A DNA stretch of 33,026 nt from assembly GCA_025456175.1 (NCBI GenBank), contig JALOLC010000023.1:1-33026 (forward strand), read 5' to 3'. Source of the DNA: Acidobacteriota bacterium (lineage in GTDB: Bacteria; Acidobacteriota; Aminicenantia; UBA2199). Under the pieces are notes generated by a model that saw nothing but the letters and a program-made list of their open reading frames with translations, had not been told where the DNA came from and did not search any database. Shown here one piece after another: positions 24,402 through 32,029 of this stretch; position 1 is the stretch's first letter, and the number at the start of each line of letters is the position of its first letter. Position numbers and translations under genes: made by a program.

Positions 24402-24923
24402 ATGAAAAAAGCATTGATTCTGTTCAGCCTTATCGGCCTGATGCTGGGGCTGGCGTCCTGCAAGCGCGCCGAAGTCGCCGATCCTGATTGGAACAGCCCC
24501 GTCGGCTTCAATGTCCTGGTGGAGGGATCGGTCTCTCCGGCCACGATGGTCATCGATGGCCGGATCCATACCAGCCAGGTCGTCATCCGGGTTACCAATT
24601 CCAAGGGAACCCCGTTGGCCGACAGGACGATTCTTCTCCAGCAGCTGCACAGCCCCGATTCGGATGCGCTGGTCAACTGGGGCTATTTCCAGAACAACCA
24701 GTCGAGCTATCAGAAGGCCACCGACGCCAACGGCGAGATCCGGGTGACCTTCTATTGGCCGGTGCAGTATTACTCGGAGGAAATGTGGATCTACGCCGTG
24801 CTGATGATCGACGGCCGCGCCGTCAAGGAATCCGAGACCGGCAACATCGGCAACATCCCCCAGGACTTTATCAGCCTGACCATGTTCCGGTCCGGCTCCA
24901 CTTCTGTTCCCGAAACCAGGTAG
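24402..24923 (+). CDS. Uncharacterised lipoprotein with Ig-like (Big-type) domain
   Basis: The 173-residue protein carries a lipoprotein signal (LMLGLASC, Cys20). The rest resembles a bacterial Ig-like domain: TSQVVIRVTNSKGTPLADRTILLQ, then ATDANGEIRVTFYWP, the pattern of Big_1-like modules that present loops at the surface. It starts 12 bp after the previous lipoprotein gene and is the last gene of the pil transcript before a GC hairpin. Function is unknown; an outer-membrane role in pilus exit is inference from position. Confidence 0.8.
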   Translation: MKKALILFSLIGLMLGLASCKRAEVADPDWNSPVGFNVLVEGSVSPATMVIDGRIHTSQVVIRVTNSKGTPLADRTILLQQLHSPDSDALVNWGYFQNNQSSYQKATDANGEIRVTFYWPVQYYSEEMWIYAVLMIDGRAVKESETGNIGNIPQDFISLTMFRSGSTSVPETR

Positions 24924-24980
24924 CCGGGTGGGAGCGTTTCCCGCCGCCGGGGCAACGGGGAGAGGGCGGCATGGTAGCCG

Positions 24981-25000
24981 GCCCCGCCGGCAGGCGGGGC
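24981..25000. terminator. GC-rich hairpin after the pilus operon, possible terminator
   Basis: A perfect 8-bp stem, GCCCCGCC (24981-24988) with GGCGGGGC (24993-25000), closes a GGCA loop. Only two Ts follow, so rho-independent termination would be weak. It lies 57 bp after the last lipoprotein stop and directly ahead of the next promoter. Confidence 0.45.
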
Positions 25001-25029
25001 TTGCAATTGCGGGACCGCCGTGGTAAAAA
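25001..25029 (+). promoter_or_regulatory. Putative promoter of the TPR-roadblock-glycogen phosphorylase operon
   Basis: TTGCAA (25001-25006), 17 bp, TAAAAA (25024-25029). Predicted start near 25036 is 24 bp before the TTG start codon. The -35 hexamer is the same as at the CHAT/sigma and mutL promoters. Confidence 0.45.
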
Positions 25030-25059
25030 TGGGGATGAGGTTTGCTGCCGAGGTAAGCA

Positions 25060-25905
25060 TTGGCCAACTTTCAAAATGAACGGGAGAATCTGGCGCAGCT
25101 CGAATGGCTGTTCCAGCAGAAGAAATTCGCTGAGGGCCTGACCCGCTGCGAAGCGGTCCTGATCCAGTTTCCCGCCTCCTTTCACCTGAAGTTCCTCAAG
25201 TACAGGTTCCTGCGCGAGATGCTGCAGCACACCGAGGCATTGCAGCTCCTGCGCCAGATGCATGCCATGTCGGGCGACAACATCATGGTGCTGAAGGAGC
25301 TGGGTGACCTCCATTTCCATTTGAAGCAGTTCCCGGAAAGCCTCCTGTATTACAAGAAGCTGCTGTTTCTGGATTCCTTCAACAGCCTGGCCCAGGAACG
25401 GGTCAAGCTGCTCCAGGGCATGCTCGCGTCCGGGGTGGCCGACCGCCTGGCCGACACCAAGGCCGAGTTCCGTCCCGAGGCCGCTTCCGAGCTGTTCGCG
25501 CCGGTCCCGGTCGGGCCGCCTGTCGGCGAAACCGAATTGACTCTGGAAACGGAACCTCCCCAGGTTACCTTTGCCGACGAGAATGAAATCTCTCCGGGCG
25601 AGGAGGCTGCCCCCAGGGTCGAGGATTCGGCCCCCAGCGTGCCTGAAGAAAGCTTTTTCCCTCCGGCAGCCGAGGATCCGCATTTTCAGACGGAGAGCGC
25701 CGCCGAGCTTTATCTCCAGCAGGGACTGCACCGGGAGGCGCTGGCCATCTACAAGAACCTGTTTGAAAAAACCGGGCGCACCGACCATTTCCAAAAGATC
25801 AAGACCATCCTGCCGCTGCTGCGCGGCGAACGCGAGAATCGCGTCATCGGGCGCCTGCAGAAGTTTATGCAGCTGCTCCAGGAAAGGGGAAGCCAATTTG
25901 TTTAA
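25060..25905 (+). CDS. TPR-repeat protein
   Basis: The 281-residue protein begins at a TTG preceded by GAGG; the nearby ATG at 25076 is in another frame. There is no signal peptide, so it is cytoplasmic. Residues about 8-110 form TPR-like helical pairs (LAQLEWLFQQKKFAEGLTRCEAVL, LKELGDLHFHLKQFPESLLYYKKLLFLD). An acidic, Pro/Glu-rich disordered stretch follows at about 130-205, then another TPR at about 210-245 (AAELYLQQGLHREALAIYKNLFEKTG). Its stop overlaps the start of the roadblock gene. It could be a scaffold that brings that protein to a complex; its position after the pil genes hints at pilus or motility control. Confidence 0.8.
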   Translation: MANFQNERENLAQLEWLFQQKKFAEGLTRCEAVLIQFPASFHLKFLKYRFLREMLQHTEALQLLRQMHAMSGDNIMVLKELGDLHFHLKQFPESLLYYKKLLFLDSFNSLAQERVKLLQGMLASGVADRLADTKAEFRPEAASELFAPVPVGPPVGETELTLETEPPQVTFADENEISPGEEAAPRVEDSAPSVPEESFFPPAAEDPHFQTESAAELYLQQGLHREALAIYKNLFEKTGRTDHFQKIKTILPLLRGERENRVIGRLQKFMQLLQERGSQFV

Positions 25906-26245
25906 AGAAATCTTCGACGATATTCACGCTCACAACCCCGAGACCTACCTGATCGGCATCTGGGGCAAGGACGGCCTCGAGCTGGACAAGTCGGTCTATC
26001 TGCCGCCCGAAGCCGACATGGACCTGATCGGCGCCGAGCTGGCCGAGGTGGTGGGCAAGCTGGACAACCTGGACCTGGACCGCGCCGGCTTCCTGATCGA
26101 GTATATTTCCGGGAAATTGAAGATCATGGTCCTCTCGCTGAACAGCGGCTATTTCCTGCTGCTCGTCTCGGGCAAGAACGTGATCTCCGGCAAGCTGAAG
26201 TTCTATCTGGACCTGAAAAAGGACGGCATTCTCGCCCTGCTGTGA
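25898..26245 (+). CDS. Roadblock/LC7 (MglB-like) domain protein
   Basis: The frame ending at 26245 opens at a TTG (25898) that overlaps the TPR gene's stop by 8 bp and follows GGAAAGGGGAAG. The product is 115 residues: FKEIFDDIHAHNPETYLIGIWGKDGLELDK, LIGAELAEVVGKLDNLDLDRAGFLIEYISGKLKIMVLSLNSGYFLLLVSG and a closing helix. This is the size and alternating helix/strand layout of roadblock/LC7 proteins such as MglB, which regulate small Ras-like GTPases that set cell polarity and pilus placement. No MglA-like GTPase gene is in the window. The assignment is by pattern recognition. Confidence 0.7.
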   Translation: MFKEIFDDIHAHNPETYLIGIWGKDGLELDKSVYLPPEADMDLIGAELAEVVGKLDNLDLDRAGFLIEYISGKLKIMVLSLNSGYFLLLVSGKNVISGKLKFYLDLKKDGILALL

Positions 26246-26285
26246 CCCGGGCGTTCCCTGCCGCCTTCTACGAGGAGTTTTCGTT

Positions 26286-28829
26286 ATGGGTAATTTTAGG
26301 AAATTCAAGGTTGTCCCCGATCTGCCGGAAAAGCTGAAGCCGCTGCTGGAAATCGCCGGCAACTTGTGGCTGACCTGGAACCCCGAGGCCATCAAGCTGT
26401 TCATCACCCTGGACGGAGACCTGTGGGAAAGGAGCCAGCACAATCCCATGCGCATGCTGGGCGAGATCAGCCAGGAGAAGCTGGAGGAGCTGACCCACGA
26501 CGAGGGATTCCTCAGCGAGGTGCAGCGGGTCGGCGAGCAGCTGGACCAGTACCTGCACCTGGTGCGCGGCATCAACCACGCCCAGCAGGTGAGCATCGCC
26601 TATTTTTCCGCCGAGTACGGCCTGAGCGACACCCTGCCCATCTATTCCGGCGGCCTGGGCATACTCTCGGGCGACCACATCAAGGCCGCCAGCGACCTGA
26701 ACTTCCATTTCCACGGCGTCGGACTGCTCTACCAGCTGGGCTATTTCCAGCAATACCTGAACATGGACGGCTGGCAGCAGGATTTCTACCAGGTCAACGA
26801 TTTCCACAACATGCAGGTCCAGGAAGTGATGCGCCCGGACGGCACTCCCCTCGAGGTCGAGCTGGATTTCCCCGGCCGCAGGGTCTTCCTGAGGGTCTGG
26901 CGCATCCTGGTGGGCCGCGTGACCATTTACATGCTCGATTCCAACCATGAGAAAAACAGCGATCACGACCGCCGCCTCACCGCCCAGCTGTACGGCGGCA
27001 ACCCGGAGATGCGCCTGCAGCAGGAGATCATCCTGGGCATCGGCGGCGTGAAGATGCTCGATGCCCTCGGCATCCAGGTCACGGCTGTGCATATGAACGA
27101 GGGCCACTCGGCTTTCACCCCCTTCGAGCGCGCCCGGGTGCTGATGAAGGACAAGGGGCTTTCCTTCGCCGAAGCGCTGGAGACGGTGCGCCAGTCGAGC
27201 ATCTTCACCACCCACACCAACGTCCAGGCCGCTTTCGACGTCTTCAGCCCCGAGATGATCCGCGCCTATTTCGCCCCCTTCCTGCGTGAACTCGGTATCT
27301 CGCACAGCGAATTCATGGCCTACGGCCGGGTCCACCCCGACAACCAGCACGAAAGCTTCTCCATGACCGTGGCCGCGGTCAAGAACTCGGCATTCGTCAA
27401 CGGCGTCTCGGCGCTGCACGCCGAGGTGTCCCGCGACTTGCTGAAGAACCTCTGGCCGGCCGTGCCGCCCGAGCACGTCCCCATCCAGCCCCTCACCAAC
27501 GGCATCCACATCCCCTCGTGGGTTTCCTTTGAAATGAACGACCTGTTCGAGCGCTACCTGGGCAGCAAGTGGCGGGAGCGGCAGGACTACCGGGACGCCT
27601 GGGAGAAAGTGCAGAACATCCCCGATCCCGAGCTCTGGAGCGTGCACGAGATCCGCCGCCGGCGCCTGATCGCCTTCACGCGCCAGCGCCTGCACCGGCA
27701 GCTCCTGGCCAAGGGGGCGTCGAACCTGCTGATCAGCGAATCGCAGGAGGCCCTGAACCCGACGGCCCTGACCATCGGCTTCGCGCGCCGCTTCGCCACT
27801 TACAAGCGCGCCTATCTGATCTTCAAGGACAGGGAGCGGCTGCTGAAGATCCTGAACAACCCGGAGCGGCCGGTGCAGCTGGTCTTCGCCGGCAAGGCCC
27901 ATCCCCAGGACCAGGCGGGCAAGGAGCTGATCAAGAACATCATCGCCTTCATGTCCAACGAGCACCTGCGCTCCAAAATCGCCTTTATCGAGGATTATGA
28001 CATCAACGTGGCCCGCTACCTGGTCTCGGGGGTCGACATCTGGCTGAACACGCCGCAGCGGCCCCTGGAGGCCTGCGGCACGTCGGGCATGAAGGCCGCC
28101 TGCAACGGCGTCCTCAACTTCAGCGTCCTGGACGGCTGGTGGGACGAGGCCTACGACCTGAAGAACGGCTGGGCCATCGGCAACCGCGAATCCTACACCG
28201 ACAAGGAATACCAGGACGAGGTCGAGAGCAAGGCCATCTACTCCATCCTGGAGAAGGACATCATTCCCCTGTTCTACGAGCGCGGCTCCGACGGCCTGCC
28301 GCGCGAATGGATCCGCATGATGAAGCACTCGCTGGTCACCATCGCCTCGCGCTTCAACACCAGCCGCATGGTCAAGGAGTACTTCAGCCGGTTCTACCTG
28401 CCCGCCTCGGAGAACTTCGCCCGGCTGAGCGCCGACGCCTTCGCGCCGGCCCGCGAACTGGTCGGGTGGAAAAACCGCATGCGTGCCGATTTCCCGCAGG
28501 TGCGCATCGAGGAAGTCCGGGCCGATACCGGGCGCACCTACAAGAGCGGCGAGCGCTTCCAGGTGCAGGCCGACCTGTTTTTGGGCAAGGTGCCCCCCGA
28601 GGAAATCCGGGTGGACGCGTACTTCGGCACCATGGTCGGCGAGGACGTGCTGCAGAACTCGGCGCTGGCCCGCCTGGGCGACGTCGAGACGTCTGGCGAA
28701 GGGCGCTTCCGCTTCAGCGGCTTCATCCCCTGCGGCCGAACGGGCAGCTTCGGGTTCAAGCTGCGCGTCACCCCGTTTCACCCGCTGCTGCTCGATCCGT
28801 ACGAGATGGGACTGGTGCTCTGGGGCTAG
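26286..28829 (+). CDS. glgP: Alpha-glucan (glycogen/maltodextrin) phosphorylase
   Basis: This GT35 enzyme releases glucose-1-phosphate from alpha-1,4-glucans with PLP. The 847-residue product belongs to the shorter bacterial/archaeal alpha-glucan phosphorylase type. It starts with a domain of unknown function ([14 protein letters not shown]) and includes [52 protein letters not shown] and [27 protein letters not shown] with PLP-binding Lys603. A C-terminal extension of about 130 residues (from about 720) has a beta-sandwich character ([18 protein letters not shown]). GAGGAG precedes the ATG. It is 40 bp after the roadblock gene, probably in the same transcript. Confidence 0.93.
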   Translation: MGNFRKFKVVPDLPEKLKPLLEIAGNLWLTWNPEAIKLFITLDGDLWERSQHNPMRMLGEISQEKLEELTHDEGFLSEVQRVGEQLDQYLHLVRGINHAQQVSIAYFSAEYGLSDTLPIYSGGLGILSGDHIKAASDLNFHFHGVGLLYQLGYFQQYLNMDGWQQDFYQVNDFHNMQVQEVMRPDGTPLEVELDFPGRRVFLRVWRILVGRVTIYMLDSNHEKNSDHDRRLTAQLYGGNPEMRLQQEIILGIGGVKMLDALGIQVTAVHMNEGHSAFTPFERARVLMKDKGLSFAEALETVRQSSIFTTHTNVQAAFDVFSPEMIRAYFAPFLRELGISHSEFMAYGRVHPDNQHESFSMTVAAVKNSAFVNGVSALHAEVSRDLLKNLWPAVPPEHVPIQPLTNGIHIPSWVSFEMNDLFERYLGSKWRERQDYRDAWEKVQNIPDPELWSVHEIRRRRLIAFTRQRLHRQLLAKGASNLLISESQEALNPTALTIGFARRFATYKRAYLIFKDRERLLKILNNPERPVQLVFAGKAHPQDQAGKELIKNIIAFMSNEHLRSKIAFIEDYDINVARYLVSGVDIWLNTPQRPLEACGTSGMKAACNGVLNFSVLDGWWDEAYDLKNGWAIGNRESYTDKEYQDEVESKAIYSILEKDIIPLFYERGSDGLPREWIRMMKHSLVTIASRFNTSRMVKEYFSRFYLPASENFARLSADAFAPARELVGWKNRMRADFPQVRIEEVRADTGRTYKSGERFQVQADLFLGKVPPEEIRVDAYFGTMVGEDVLQNSALARLGDVETSGEGRFRFSGFIPCGRTGSFGFKLRVTPFHPLLLDPYEMGLVLWG

Positions 28830-28851
28830 AAGACCTACGTGACACGTAACG

Positions 28852-28990
28852 CGTGACGCGTTATGCGAAGGGAAATAAGCGACTACGTGATGTGTAATGC
28901 GTGATGCGTTATGTGAAAGAAGAAGAAAATATCCTTTTCTTTCTCATCACGCATAACGGAGTTCTGGAAGCTCGTTCACACATCACGTAG
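28852..28990. repeat. Dispersed 139-bp repeat, copy A, with terminal inverted repeats
   Basis: This copy is about 93% identical (9 differences by eye) to the reverse complement of 31810-31948. Its inner part, 28883-28990, is bounded by perfect 13-bp terminal inverted repeats CTACGTGATGTGT and ACACATCACGTAG. The sequence from about 28837 is a heptamer array of type CGTGACG/CGTAACG/CGTTATG. It fills the gap between the convergent ends of the phosphorylase and rsmB genes and could act as terminator for both. Confidence 0.9.
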
Positions 28991-29009
28991 TTTTAAAGAT
29001 GTTCTCCCG

Positions 29010-30302
29010 CTACTTGGGCTCAAGCAGGGAAATATAGAACAGGTCGTTGTTCAGGTCCGAGGGCAGCAAGTAGACCCCGAAGCGGCCCTGATGGATCCTG
29101 AACCCGTACTTTTCCAGCAGGGGCGCGAGCGGTTCCGGTTTCAGCCCCCGGGCGAGCGCCGCCTTCTCCACGACCTCCTCGCTCTCTTCGCGCAGGAACG
29201 AGCAAACGGCATAAAGAATGCGGGCGTTGGGGAAGCGCACGGCCAGGCTGGCCAGCATGAGCTTCTGCTGCGCGGCGTTTGCCTGCACGGTCTCCGCTGT
29301 GATCTTGTTCTTCAGGTCGGGGTTCTTGCGCAGGGTGCCGCTCGCGGTGCAGGGGGCGTCCAGGATGACCAGATCGGCCGCCTCGCGGCCGGGCGGGTAG
29401 CGCAGGATGTCGGCCGTGAAGGACTGGATGCCGTCCAGGCGCAGGCGGCGGATGTTCTGCTCCAGCAGGCGCAGCCGCAGCGGGCTGACGTCGCTGGCCC
29501 AGATCTTGAGGTCCGGGCGCAGGCAGGCCAGGGTCAGCGACTTGCCGCCCGGAGCTGCGGCCACGTCGCAGACTTCCCGTTCGGCCCTGGCGGCGGCGGC
29601 GAGAGCGACGGCCTGTGAGCCCGTGTTCTGCACGTAGAATCCGCCCAGCTGCTCCGGTTTGTCCAGGACCTGGCCGGCGGCGGTGGTTTCGAAGCAGCCC
29701 AGGGCGGGAAGTTCGCGGCAGGGGATGCCCGCCGCTTCCAGGGCCCGCTGCGCTCCCTCCATGGTCATGCGTCCGGGGTGGAAGCGCAGGTGGAACGCGG
29801 GCTCGCGGTCGAGGTACTCCAGGTCGGCTGCGCCGGCGGCAGCGAGCCGCCGCAGGCCGGCGAGCAGCAGCGGCGAAATGGCGAATTTGAGCCCCAGGTC
29901 GTCCCCGCGCTCGAGCCGTTCGCGGACCTCCTGCTTGCGGCGCAGCAGCTGCCGCAGCACGGCATTGACGAACGGCTTGTCCCTTTTGGCGGCGGCGGTC
30001 ACCGCCTCGTTGACCACGGCGTATTCGGGATAGGAGTCGGAATACAGCAGCAGGAACACGGCGATTCGCAGCAGCACCTGGGTGGGCAGGGGCGGCGGCT
30101 GCCCCTTGTTTTTCAGGAACAGTCCGATGACGTGCTCCAGGGCGATCTCCTTGCGCACCACTCCGTATACCGTTCGCGTCAGGGCATTCTTGTCGGATCC
30201 GGCGTAATCGCGCAGGAAGCGGCCCAGGAGCAGCCGCAGGTTGGCCTGCGGCTGCCGGTAATAGTCGACCAGGATGGCGGCGGCCGGCGACAGGAAGTTC
30301 AT
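29010..30302 (-). CDS. rsmB: 16S rRNA m5C967 methyltransferase
   Basis: RsmB methylates C967 of 16S rRNA using SAM. The 430-residue protein has an N-terminal NusB-like RNA-binding domain (residues about 1-135; KNALTRTVYGVVRKEIALEHVI, AVVNEAVTAAA) and the RsmF/Sun Rossmann domain. The SAM loop is CDVAAAPGGKSL; DAPCTASGTLRKNPD contains the PC motif cysteine; YAVCSFLREESEE contains the catalytic cysteine. The ATG at 30302 was chosen because it overlaps the fmt stop as ATGA; a start at 30344 would add 14 residues inside fmt. Confidence 0.92.
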   Translation of the reverse strand: MNFLSPAAAILVDYYRQPQANLRLLLGRFLRDYAGSDKNALTRTVYGVVRKEIALEHVIGLFLKNKGQPPPLPTQVLLRIAVFLLLYSDSYPEYAVVNEAVTAAAKRDKPFVNAVLRQLLRRKQEVRERLERGDDLGLKFAISPLLLAGLRRLAAAGAADLEYLDREPAFHLRFHPGRMTMEGAQRALEAAGIPCRELPALGCFETTAAGQVLDKPEQLGGFYVQNTGSQAVALAAAARAEREVCDVAAAPGGKSLTLACLRPDLKIWASDVSPLRLRLLEQNIRRLRLDGIQSFTADILRYPPGREAADLVILDAPCTASGTLRKNPDLKNKITAETVQANAAQQKLMLASLAVRFPNARILYAVCSFLREESEEVVEKAALARGLKPEPLAPLLEKYGFRIHQGRFGVYLLPSDLNNDLFYISLLEPK

Positions 30303-31231
30303 TCCAGACGCCCGGGGAAGCGGTTGCCCAGGGAATACTGCCATGGGCTCATGGCCTTCCTGCCCTCGGGCTGGATGGAGGTGATCTCCAGCACGGTACC
30401 GAGGCCGCAGGCGACCTGCATCGCGCTCGCTGAAAGGTCCAAAACATCTCCGGGGTGCCCCGAGTGGCTGCCCTGGGCGGCCAAGGCGGACAAGATCTTG
30501 ACCTGCTGCCCTCCCAGGCGGAAGAAGAGTCCCGGCCAGGGGGTGAAGGCCCGCAAATGGTCATGGAGGCGCCGGGCGGGCAGAAGCCAGCTCACCAGGC
30601 CTTCCTCCTTTTTCAGGGGCGGGGCCTGCGTGGCCTGGGACTCGTCCTGGGGGGTCGCCCGGATCGTCCCGGCGAAGATCCGCTCCAGGGTCTGGCTCAG
30701 GAACGGTGCCGCTCGCTCGCCCAGCCGCTGCTGGTAGGAGGCGGTGGTGTCGTCGGCGCGGATGGCCACCTCCTCGCGGGCCCATATTGGCCCGGCGTCC
30801 ATGCGGCCGCTGAGCTCAAAAATGGTGATGCCGCTGCGGTTCTCGCCGTTCTGGATGGCCCGTTGCACCGGGGCGGCGCCGCGGTAGGCCGGCAGCAGCG
30901 AGAAATGGACATTGACCGTCCGCTGCCGGGGCAGGTCGCGGATTTCCCTGGGGATGAACTGGCCGTAGGCCACGACCACGGCGATGTCCGGATCGATGCG
31001 GCGCAGGGCCAGCTCCAGCTCGGGTTCGTTCAGCTGCGGCGGTTGGAGCAGCGGTAAACGGTTCTCGAGGGCGAACTGCTTGATGGGTGGAACGCGCAGC
31101 TGCCGGTTGCGGCCGCCGCGGCCGTCGGGCTGGCTGACCACCAGGCGCAGGCGGAAACCCCGGCTCAGCTCGCGGATGATGGGCAGGCCGACGGCCGCCG
31201 TGCCGTAGAAGACCAGGTCACCATTCGCCAC
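30299..31231 (-). CDS. fmt: Methionyl-tRNA formyltransferase
   Basis: Fmt formylates initiator Met-tRNA with 10-formyl-THF. The 310-residue product has a GTG start (after AAGAGGAAAA), an SQPDGRGGRNRQLRVPP loop, VVVAYGQFIP and the catalytic set in VNVHFSLLPAYRGAAPVQ (Asn and His) plus the Asp in GRMDAGPIW. The C-terminal OB-like domain (LRAFTPWPGLFFRLGGQQVKIL) is complete. It overlaps def by 14 bp upstream and rsmB by 4 bp downstream. Confidence 0.94.
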   Translation of the reverse strand: MANGDLVFYGTAAVGLPIIRELSRGFRLRLVVSQPDGRGGRNRQLRVPPIKQFALENRLPLLQPPQLNEPELELALRRIDPDIAVVVAYGQFIPREIRDLPRQRTVNVHFSLLPAYRGAAPVQRAIQNGENRSGITIFELSGRMDAGPIWAREEVAIRADDTTASYQQRLGERAAPFLSQTLERIFAGTIRATPQDESQATQAPPLKKEEGLVSWLLPARRLHDHLRAFTPWPGLFFRLGGQQVKILSALAAQGSHSGHPGDVLDLSASAMQVACGLGTVLEITSIQPEGRKAMSPWQYSLGNRFPGRLE

Positions 31232-31736
31232 TTTTCCTCTTATGGCTGATCTCCTTGCGGATCAAGGTGCGCTTCAGCGGCGAGACGCGGTCGACGATGA
31301 GCACGCCGTTCAAATGGTCGATCTCGTGCTGCAGCACCCGTGCCTTCAGCCCGTCGAACTCGGCGCGCAGCTCCCGGCCGTCGAGCAGGGTGGCCTGGAG
31401 CAGGATGCGGGCGCTGCGCTTGACGGGCAGGGAGTAGCCGGGAACCGAAAGGCAGCCCTCCTCGCTGGTCTCGAAGCCCTCGGCCTCGACGATGCGCGGG
31501 TTGATGACAATCAGCAGTTCCTCGGGAATTTCGCCGACCGACAGGTCGATGGTGACCAGCTGCAGCGATTCGTTCACCTGGGGAGCGGCCAGGCCGATGC
31601 CCGGGGCCAGGTGCATGGTCTGCGCCATGGCCGCGGCCAGGTCGATGATGCGCTGGTCGATGTCGCGAACCTCGACGGCGCGCTCTTTCAGCACGGCGTC
31701 GCCGTATTTGCAGATCTTCAGGGGTTCCGCTTCCAC
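31218..31736 (-). CDS. def: Peptide deformylase
   Basis: Def removes the formyl group that Fmt adds. All three metal-site motifs are present: GIGLAAPQV, EEGCLSVPG and QHEIDHLNGVLIVDR (HExxH). With the GTG at 31736 the protein has 172 residues, normal for the family, and starts VEAEPLKICKYGDAVL. An ATG at 31802 is also in frame but would read through the perfect promoter and into repeat DNA, so it is rejected. The -10 box lies only 6 bp before the GTG, implying a leaderless mRNA. The def-fmt-rsmB order is a known translation cluster. Confidence 0.93.
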   Translation of the reverse strand: MEAEPLKICKYGDAVLKERAVEVRDIDQRIIDLAAAMAQTMHLAPGIGLAAPQVNESLQLVTIDLSVGEIPEELLIVINPRIVEAEGFETSEEGCLSVPGYSLPVKRSARILLQATLLDGRELRAEFDGLKARVLQHEIDHLNGVLIVDRVSPLKRTLIRKEISHKRKSGEW

Positions 31737-31742
31737 GGCGTA

Positions 31743-31771
31743 ATTATATTTTGTTATGCCAATACTGTCAA
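31743..31771 (-). promoter_or_regulatory. Perfect consensus sigma70 promoter of def-fmt-rsmB
   Basis: On the minus strand TTGACA (31771-31766), 17 bp, TATAAT (31748-31743): an exact consensus. Transcription should begin at about 31736, the first base of the GTG start codon. Confidence 0.85.
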
Positions 31772-31772
31772 T

Positions 31773-31798
31773 GAACTCCGTGATGCGTGATGAGAAAG
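31773..31798. repeat. 26-bp partial copy of the dispersed repeat
   Basis: GAACTCCGTGATGCGTGATG and the next 6 bases match 31836-31861 of copy B with one mismatch, in the same orientation. It lies immediately upstream of the def -35 box, so the repeat material abuts the promoter. Confidence 0.8.
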
Positions 31799-31809
31799 GC
31801 ATAATTAGC

Positions 31810-31948
31810 CTACGTGATGCGTGAACGAACTTTCAGAACTCCGTTATGCGTGATGAGAAAGAGAAGGATACTTTCTTCTTCCTTCACATTACGCATCACG
31901 CATTACGCATCACGTAGTCGCTTATTTCCCTTCGCATAACGCATCACG
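31810..31948. repeat. Dispersed 139-bp repeat, copy B, with terminal inverted repeats
   Basis: This is the reverse-oriented partner of 28852-28990. The inner 108 bp (31810-31917) have 13-bp terminal inverted repeats CTACGTGATGCGT and ACGCATCACGTAG. Relative to copy A the T-A pair at position 11 is C-G, a compensatory change on both arms. It sits between the divergent def and mutL promoters. The arms again consist of heptamers. Confidence 0.9.
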
Positions 31949-31960
31949 CATCACGATGCG

Positions 31961-31989
31961 TTGCAAATCGGCTGGCCTTGTGATATTTT
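31961..31989 (+). promoter_or_regulatory. Putative promoter of mutL
   Basis: TTGCAA (31961-31966), 17 bp, TATTTT (31984-31989). Predicted start near 31996 leaves a leader of about 34 nt before the TTG at 32030. Confidence 0.45.
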
Positions 31990-32029
31990 CCCACCCTGCC
32001 GGCTGCAAAGCCAGGCATGGAGAGCAATT

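Noticed and set aside
21423-25067. Very long open frame (1214 codons) on the minus strand opposite pilQ and the lipoproteins; similar long antisense frames at 1307-3748, 26268-28781 and 8212-10437
   Set aside because: They mirror GC-rich codon usage of the real genes on the other strand, lack recognisable motifs or plausible ribosome sites, and cut across several gene borders.
31218-31802. Longer def start at 31802
   Set aside because: The extra 22 residues are encoded by the promoter and by the dispersed repeat and have no counterpart in deformylases.
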